A stretch of DNA of 64,000 nt from Rhynchopus sp. YZ270_cl-10 (taxonomy: Eukaryota > Euglenozoa > Diplonemea > Diplonemida > Diplonemidae), in contig OZ037851.1 of assembly GCA_964035575.1 (NCBI GenBank), forward strand, positions 1,550,001 through 1,614,000. Reading direction: 5' to 3'. A program made the translations under genes and the position numbers. This document shows, piece by piece, positions 59,467-64,000 of the stretch (position 1 is the stretch's first letter; each line of letters starts with the position of its first letter). Under the pieces are notes generated by a model. That model did no database searches, was not told the origin of the DNA, and saw only the letters and a program-made list of their open reading frames with translations.

Positions 59467-60474
59467 ATGCTTGGCCGCATGTCTCTCCGTATGCGCATCC
59501 TTTCCCGTGAGAAGAAGATAGCTGCCGTGCTCCTGCTTCTGCTTCTGGGTGTTGCGCTTCTTGGTCCACAGCACGTCCTTAATATTCTGTCCTTGACGAA
59601 CCCTCGTGAGAACACAACACACAGCCAACGGGACATACTGAATAGGCTACGCAGCAGCCTCAGAGACAACATGAATGAGTTCATCGGGCCAGGCACCGGG
59701 GCCACCTTTCTTCCAAAGGGCAAAGTGCAGCGCCTCACCTCCATGGACGCAGTCACCTTCAACGACCACGTCATGTCCTCCGAGCCGTTCATCTTGAGCA
59801 ACCCCGACTACACCTGCACAAAGACAAAGTGGGACCTCGACTTCGTGCGGAAGGAGGCCGGCGATGACATGGTGGGCATCGAGACCAGCAAGTCGAACCG
59901 CTTCTACAGCAATGAAGGGCTGCGGAAGGTGTCTATGACGGTCAAGGAGTTTCTTGATAAGTTTAAAAGCCCAGACCGGCCGTATGATATGTACCTTGCG
60001 GAGGAGAATGTGAAGCAGTTTCCGAAGCTCGAGGCGGATGTGCAGTATCCGATGTTCACAGATTCCTTCAATATCGACAAGATCCAGGTCTGGATTGGTG
60101 CTGGCGGGCAGGTGTCGCCACTGCACCATGACCAGTGGGACAACATCCTCTGCCAGATCCAAGGGGAGCGCCAGCTGACCCTCTATGACCCCTTCCAGAG
60201 CCACTACATCTACCCCAAGAAGGGTCTCAACCGCCACTTTGCGCAGGTTGACCCACAGCACCCCGACTACGCTGCGTTCCCAGAGTTCCGCAAGGCTGTG
60301 GCAACGAACGTTACGCTGAAGCAGGGCGAGATCCTCTTCGTGCCTGCACACTGGTGGCACCAGGTCCACCACAAGGCAAGCACAAACATTGCAGTGAACT
60401 TCTGGTTCATGCCCAGTCTCCTTGGCGAGCTGTTGATGGACATCATCCTGCCGGAAGGTGACAACTATGCATAG
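59467..60474 (+). CDS. Membrane-anchored JmjC/cupin_8 hydroxylase
   Basis: A 335-residue Fe(II)/2-oxoglutarate oxygenase of the JmjC (cupin_8) type. A signal-anchor helix lies near the N-terminus (about 18-40, AAVLLLLLLGVALL), with basic residues before it, predicting a type II protein of the secretory pathway with a lumenal catalytic domain. Metal ligands are HHD (His220, Asp222) in VSPLHHDQWDN and His298 in FVPAHWWHQV. INGERQLTLYDP-like sequence (QGERQLTLYDP) and NFWF complete the core. Relatives hydroxylate protein side chains (for example JMJD5, JMJD8 and FIH types); the substrate here is unknown. The ATG at 59467 was taken as the first after TACAG; upstream in-frame Met codons would add a 53-residue segment spanning that acceptor. 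Confidence 0.85.
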   Translation: MLGRMSLRMRILSREKKIAAVLLLLLLGVALLGPQHVLNILSLTNPRENTTHSQRDILNRLRSSLRDNMNEFIGPGTGATFLPKGKVQRLTSMDAVTFNDHVMSSEPFILSNPDYTCTKTKWDLDFVRKEAGDDMVGIETSKSNRFYSNEGLRKVSMTVKEFLDKFKSPDRPYDMYLAEENVKQFPKLEADVQYPMFTDSFNIDKIQVWIGAGGQVSPLHHDQWDNILCQIQGERQLTLYDPFQSHYIYPKKGLNRHFAQVDPQHPDYAAFPEFRKAVATNVTLKQGEILFVPAHWWHQVHHKASTNIAVNFWFMPSLLGELLMDIILPEGDNYA

Positions 60475-60858
60475 GGTGGATTGGGGCTGGTGGCAGATGT
60501 CAGATGTCGCAAGCAGGCATCTTCCTTTCTTTGCACTATGTTTCTCCCATACGCAACAATGTCGTAGTGACAAAGAAAAAGGTGGAGGTGTGTTTGCAAA
60601 ACATGAACAGGAGGTCGCATTGCTTCGAAAGAGCTCTGTTGGGTTTCCAATCCTCAATTCATCCCCGGGGGGTTGGCTTCCGATTGTGTAAAAGCATGTT
60701 CTAGTTTTAAACGTAGGTAGCCAGAATCTTTTGATGCCTCACTTTCCCCTCAAACACATCCTTCAAAAAGACTTTCCATTTTGTTACACTCTTTTACGTA
60801 CACAACGTCAAACGGACGTAATTTCTAATTTGTTTTACTCTTTGTTTTCTTTGCAACA
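60475..60858. other. Spacer with hairpin module
   Basis: AGATG...CATCT hairpin at 60502-60532, followed by TCCTTTCTTT, beginning 28 nt after the JmjC stop. The remainder is AT-rich. No clear strong acceptor is seen before 60859 other than TTTGCAAC-type sequence. Confidence 0.45.
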
Positions 60859-61362
60859 ATGCCGAGAAACTGGCAGCCACCGTCAGGTCCCATGACTCTC
60901 TCTTCGGGGACATCACTGCTTACGGATGACGAGCGGAAAGCAGCTGAGCTGAAGACAGCGTTGAAGGGGATGGGGGACGCTCCTGCACCGCCGGGAATGC
61001 CGCCGCTGGCACAGCCCACGGAGGTGGAGATTCTGGTGGGGCTGTGCACGAGCTCTGAGTGGAAGGAGCAGTGGAGGGAGTGGGTGTGCGAGGCTGGCGT
61101 CACAAAGGAGACGTTGGCGCTCATTAACAGCGGCGGCGAGCTCCCGCAGGAGGTCATGGTTGTGTACAAACGCTTTCTCGCGGAGTTCGACAAGGCGCTG
61201 ACACGGCACTGCACAGTGCGTGGGGTCAGCGCCGAGCAGCTCCACCTCATGTGCCAAGAGGTTGTCGGGACTGGCTCTGTAGTGGATAGGTACCTCTCGC
61301 TAGTCTTGAACCAAGCAGATTTCGAAGCATTTACAATTCTTTTGAATGAACACGTTAAGTAG
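60859..61362 (+). CDS. Small BART-like domain protein
   Basis: A 167-residue helical protein. Pro-rich N-terminal 50 residues are followed by a helical domain. The pattern runs from LVGLCTSSEWKEQWREWV through KRFLAEFDKALTRHC and VSAEQLHLMCQEVV to LNQADFEAFTILLNEHV. It resembles the BART domain of ARL2BP and CFAP36, which bind Arl2/Arl3-type GTPases at cilia and mitochondria. The match is by helix pattern and the DFEAF motif, not a strong signature. The ATG at 60859 has the context CAACAATG. No introns. Confidence 0.55.
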   Translation: MPRNWQPPSGPMTLSSGTSLLTDDERKAAELKTALKGMGDAPAPPGMPPLAQPTEVEILVGLCTSSEWKEQWREWVCEAGVTKETLALINSGGELPQEVMVVYKRFLAEFDKALTRHCTVRGVSAEQLHLMCQEVVGTGSVVDRYLSLVLNQADFEAFTILLNEHVK

Positions 61363-61412
61363 ATAGGATTACAAGGAAATAGTGGTACAAGGGGAAAATA
61401 AAGAGCCCATAG

Positions 61413-61646
61413 GGCTGCGTCCCAGAGGCGTTTGCGTCAACTTCACTTTGTTTCAGATGCGTTGCGTGTCCACCAGGATCGCTCGTGTCTCATGTTCAAT
61501 TGGTGTTTTGCTCTTTATTGCATTTTGCATCCTTTGGCCATGTGCAGAGGTGAGTGTTGACGAAAAGGAACAACAATGCTGTGTTTTATACTTTGCATTC
61601 GCTTCTTGATGTGACCCACCCCACCCTCTTCCCTCAAAGGAACTCA
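61413..61646 (+). promoter_or_regulatory. Upstream cassette, copy Y, before an unrelated gene
   Basis: Near-identical copy of 55264-55490, including the GTGAGT donor-like site and the CCCTCAAAG acceptor. A few base changes and a roughly 9-nt difference near 61495 distinguish it. It sits between the BART-like gene and the gene at 61795. The similarity ends at AGGAACTCA, before the reductase's own ATG region. Confidence 0.55.
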
Positions 61647-61794
61647 TATCTGAGAGTCAGCCATCTGGACGGTCACCAGGCTGTTTGCGAGAGTGGTAAT
61701 TCTCCACCCCGTCCCCGTTTGCCCACGAATTACTACCAACCTTTCAGGCATTTACATTTCGCTTTTTTAAACCTTTTTTTGTTCAACACAAATC

Positions 61795-63375
61795 ATGCCT
61801 CCCACAAACGAGGAGGTGCTGAGGGATGTGCTGAGTAAGCTTGATGTAGTGTCCGACACGCTGAGTGTGCAGCAGAACGATAAAACTCAGCAGCTCCAGG
61901 ACAGCATCACTGACATGAAGAGAGAGTATATCGCCCAGAACACGAAGCCAGAATACAAGAAGGTGAGCGAAGGCATCGCTTCCATTGCTACAACCCTTGA
62001 GCGCAACGCGAAGAAGCTCACTTCGGACGACCCTGCCGAAGTAGCGTCAGGCGTGACCGCTGTCCTGGGGACTGCCTTTACTGTGGCTGGCGGCCCTGTA
62101 GGCACTGTCGCAGGTGCAGTGCTGGTGTCCATCTCCGCAATTCTCTCCTTCTTCGGCAGCCAGCCAACAAGCATCTCTACACTCGTGCACGATGCTGTCA
62201 AGGACGCCTTCGACGAACATGATGAAAAGGAATTGCTTGAAACCATCAACGCAGATATGACGAAGATGAAGCTTGCGTACAGCACACTCTCCGATTATTT
62301 GGGTACGAAGAAGGCGAACGCCGAAGGGAAAATGGAATACGGGAAGCTTACCGAAGATATCGACAAAAACGCAATTGCGGACTCGTCGCTGTACCTGTTC
62401 ATTGGGCAGGACTGTGCTTCCCATATTATGGACTACATCACAGACCTGCAGACATCGACAGACGATGTCAAGGCCAAGCGGGCAGCGAAAGCAGTGCACG
62501 CACTTTCGATGCACGGCACCATGCGTCTGGCGTGTCTGGTCATGTACAGCAACCTTCTGCTTGTCAACGCACCCGATTCTGTGACTGCGGTGACTGCGTA
62601 CAAAACCGCGTACACCATCGCGCCGGGTGAGTACAAGACTCGTCTCAACGCCCTTGCAGCGCCCACACCGAAGACGTGGTGCCTGTTCACGGCTACGTAC
62701 ACCCTTGAGAGCTCCAAGCGCACTGTCATCGCCAACATGCGCAAAGCAGTGGATGCAGATCCGATGGCGGAGGTGTTTGCACTCAAGAACACAAAGTCGT
62801 CCCACTACCTGTTCTGCCGCGATGTAACACACTGGCAAGTTGTGCAATCCAATCAACCCCGTCCTGTTGCTACTACTGCGGGTGTGGCACATTATAAACG
62901 GCCTAACCCATCGGATAATCACCAGAGGCGTGAGTTGAGTGCCAAGGCACAGAAAGGCAACTTTGGAAATGACTGCCTGTTCTGCGCTTTGAGCAAGGAG
63001 AACAGTGACGCTGTGCAGCTGTTCAACATGAAGTACGGCATTTGCATCTATGGGGAGAAGAAGGACTTTGCGTACGACAAGAGCAGGCGCAGGGTGTTTG
63101 GATGGGACAAGCACACCTGGAAGGACGGCTGGGGGTGGAAGCTGGAGCCAAATGGAGAGGGCATTGTCAGGCTGAAGGACATCCAGCACAACGAGTACCT
63201 GTACGAAGCCGACTATGGGGGCTTCAAGCGCTCAGACCTGCACCGCATCTTCACCTGGCGGAAGGGAAACACAGTCAACCAGGGCTACTTCAAGAAGGAT
63301 ACACTGCAGTTTGACTCAGACCGCTTCGATTCCAACCCATGGAATTTTCCCCCTACCCCCGGGGGTAGGGGGTAG
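61795..63375 (+). CDS. Helical-hairpin plus possible beta-trefoil protein of unknown function
   Basis: A 526-residue predicted protein without signal peptide; the reading frame looks whole. Residues 1-80 are helical and charged. Residues 82-120 form a hydrophobic, Gly/Ala-rich hairpin (VTAVLGTAFTVAGGPVGTVA then VLVSISAILSFFG). A helical region to about 310 follows. The last 190 residues contain spaced aromatic phrases (HYLFCRDV, DCLFCALSK, YGICIYG, RRVFGWDKHTW, WGWKLEP, NEYLYEAD) suggesting a beta-trefoil lectin-like fold. A membrane-active N-terminal domain with a binding C-terminal domain is an inference; I do not recognise the family. The ATG follows AACCTTTCAG by about 45 nt. The last few codons overlap a CCCCCTA/GGGGGTA foldback repeat. 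Confidence 0.6.
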   Translation: MPPTNEEVLRDVLSKLDVVSDTLSVQQNDKTQQLQDSITDMKREYIAQNTKPEYKKVSEGIASIATTLERNAKKLTSDDPAEVASGVTAVLGTAFTVAGGPVGTVAGAVLVSISAILSFFGSQPTSISTLVHDAVKDAFDEHDEKELLETINADMTKMKLAYSTLSDYLGTKKANAEGKMEYGKLTEDIDKNAIADSSLYLFIGQDCASHIMDYITDLQTSTDDVKAKRAAKAVHALSMHGTMRLACLVMYSNLLLVNAPDSVTAVTAYKTAYTIAPGEYKTRLNALAAPTPKTWCLFTATYTLESSKRTVIANMRKAVDADPMAEVFALKNTKSSHYLFCRDVTHWQVVQSNQPRPVATTAGVAHYKRPNPSDNHQRRELSAKAQKGNFGNDCLFCALSKENSDAVQLFNMKYGICIYGEKKDFAYDKSRRRVFGWDKHTWKDGWGWKLEPNGEGIVRLKDIQHNEYLYEADYGGFKRSDLHRIFTWRKGNTVNQGYFKKDTLQFDSDRFDSNPWNFPPTPGGRG

Positions 63376-63400
63376 GGGGTAGGGGGAAATTTTTTTTGAC
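63342..63400. repeat. C5TA/G5TA foldback with quadruplex potential
   Basis: AATTTTCCCCCTACCCCC is followed directly by GGGGGTA four times and GAAATTTTT. The two halves are complementary, and the G-rich half meets the simple G-quadruplex pattern (four G5 runs, two-base loops). Confidence 0.8.
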
Positions 63401-63590
63401 CGAAATTTTTTTCGGCCGAGTCCGCCTGGGCGGATTCAGGGGTCCGTCCAAGAGTCCGGCCAAAAGGGTCCGGCCATTTTGGTCAGACTCCACCGTGGTG
63501 ATAACGTACCTGCGTGGCACGCAATGTTTTTAACCACTTCTTTTAACAACCCCTACACCTCCACGCCCCAAGTCAACGTGATTTTATTTA
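63376..63590. other. Short GC-patterned spacer
   Basis: After the foldback there are several imperfect TCCGGCC/TCCGCC repeats (63410-63480), then ordinary AT-rich sequence. No gene. Confidence 0.4.
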
Positions 63591-63982
63591 CCGTAATTGT
63601 AAAAATGTTGGGCCGTAAAAATGTTGGGACAGCCCAAAAAAGGCTCGCTCGTCCCAACATTTTTACGGCCCAACATTTTTTGGGCTACTTTGGCTTGAGC
63701 CTATTTGTCTTAGCGTTTTTTTTTTTTTTTCTTTTTTTTTTTTGTTGAAAACTTTGACACGTGCCAGTGACGTTCAACCCGCCTACTCGCTAGGTAATTG
63801 TAAAAAAAAAAAGCTAAGACAAATCTTCCCTAACAAAATCTACGTAAAAATTCCCTAACGTAAATATGTTGGGCCGTAAAAATGTTGGGACGGGAATTTT
63901 TCGCCCAGCTGTCCCAACATTTTTACGGCCCAACATTTTTACGTTTCAACTTTTTTACGTCCCAATATTTTTACAATTACGG
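63591..63982. mobile_element. 392-bp inverted-repeat DNA element with 6-bp target duplication
   Basis: The ends are CCGTAATTGTAAAAATGTTG and its near-perfect reverse complement (CAATATTTTTACAATTACGG), flanked by TATTTA at 63585-63590 and 63983-63988. Inside each end GTAAAAATGTTGGGAC and its inverse form further hairpins, so each half also folds on itself. A T/C run occupies the centre. No coding capacity; superfamily not assigned. Confidence 0.85.
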
Positions 63983-64000
63983 TATTTATTTTTTCATTTA

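Overview
The window is a 64 kb piece of a nuclear protist genome. Coding regions are GC-rich and sit in AT-rich, repeat-laden spacers. Genes carry few, short introns (44 to 282 nt) that almost always begin GTATG and end CAG. Every one of the 20 genes I can support lies on the + strand. Nearly all have a pyrimidine-rich tract and an AG acceptor 5 to 60 nt before the chosen ATG. One-way gene order plus acceptors before starts, and a prolyl-tRNA synthetase with an N-terminal YbaK-like domain, fit an intron-bearing euglenozoan (diplonemid-like) with spliced-leader trans-splicing. No spliced-leader gene or rRNA was seen, so this placement is an inference.

Layout: 1-1226, 3' part of a CCP5-type tubulin deglutamylase. 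2374-3939, HSPA13-like Hsp70 ATPase (3 exons). 4469-5605, alpha-kinase with UIM-like tail. 6499-7725, SWIM-finger protein. 7924-9117, SCO-type copper chaperone. 9306-11677 and 12730-15122, two nearly identical prolyl-tRNA synthetases. 15396-18113 and 18832-21525, tandem type I surface proteins, identical except in a few hypervariable patches. 21981-28169, a 2000-residue protein with two AMP-binding (acyl-CoA synthetase-like) domains. 31179-34436, a large surface protein with three near-identical repeats. 38511-40788, another type I membrane protein (3 exons). 46793-48164, LRR protein (4 exons). 48369-49823, EGF-like surface protein. 53431-54447 and 55516-56532, duplicated zinc-less medium-chain reductases. 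57693-58664, FNR-like protein with a myristoylation-type N-terminus. 59467-60474, membrane-anchored JmjC hydroxylase. 60859-61362, small BART-like protein. 61795-63375, protein with a hydrophobic hairpin and a possible beta-trefoil.

The spacers hold non-autonomous DNA elements with terminal inverted repeats: a hAT-like one at 29255-30291, one at 34634-36538 and one at 63591-63982 with a clean 6-bp target duplication. They also hold smaller foldbacks, a telomere-like (AACCCA)n tract, and a recurrent family of roughly 45-nt hairpin modules followed by T-rich tails. Stems of these modules are conserved by paired changes rather than by sequence, and modules are chained in mixed order in spacers and one intron.

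Two themes recur. First, surface proteins show near-identical frameworks broken by sharply bounded hypervariable windows, suggesting conversion or diversification. Second, recent duplication and homogenisation affects housekeeping genes (ProRS, reductase) and even an upstream cassette (55264-55490, copied at 61413-61646 before an unrelated gene). I saw no retroelement or viral gene.
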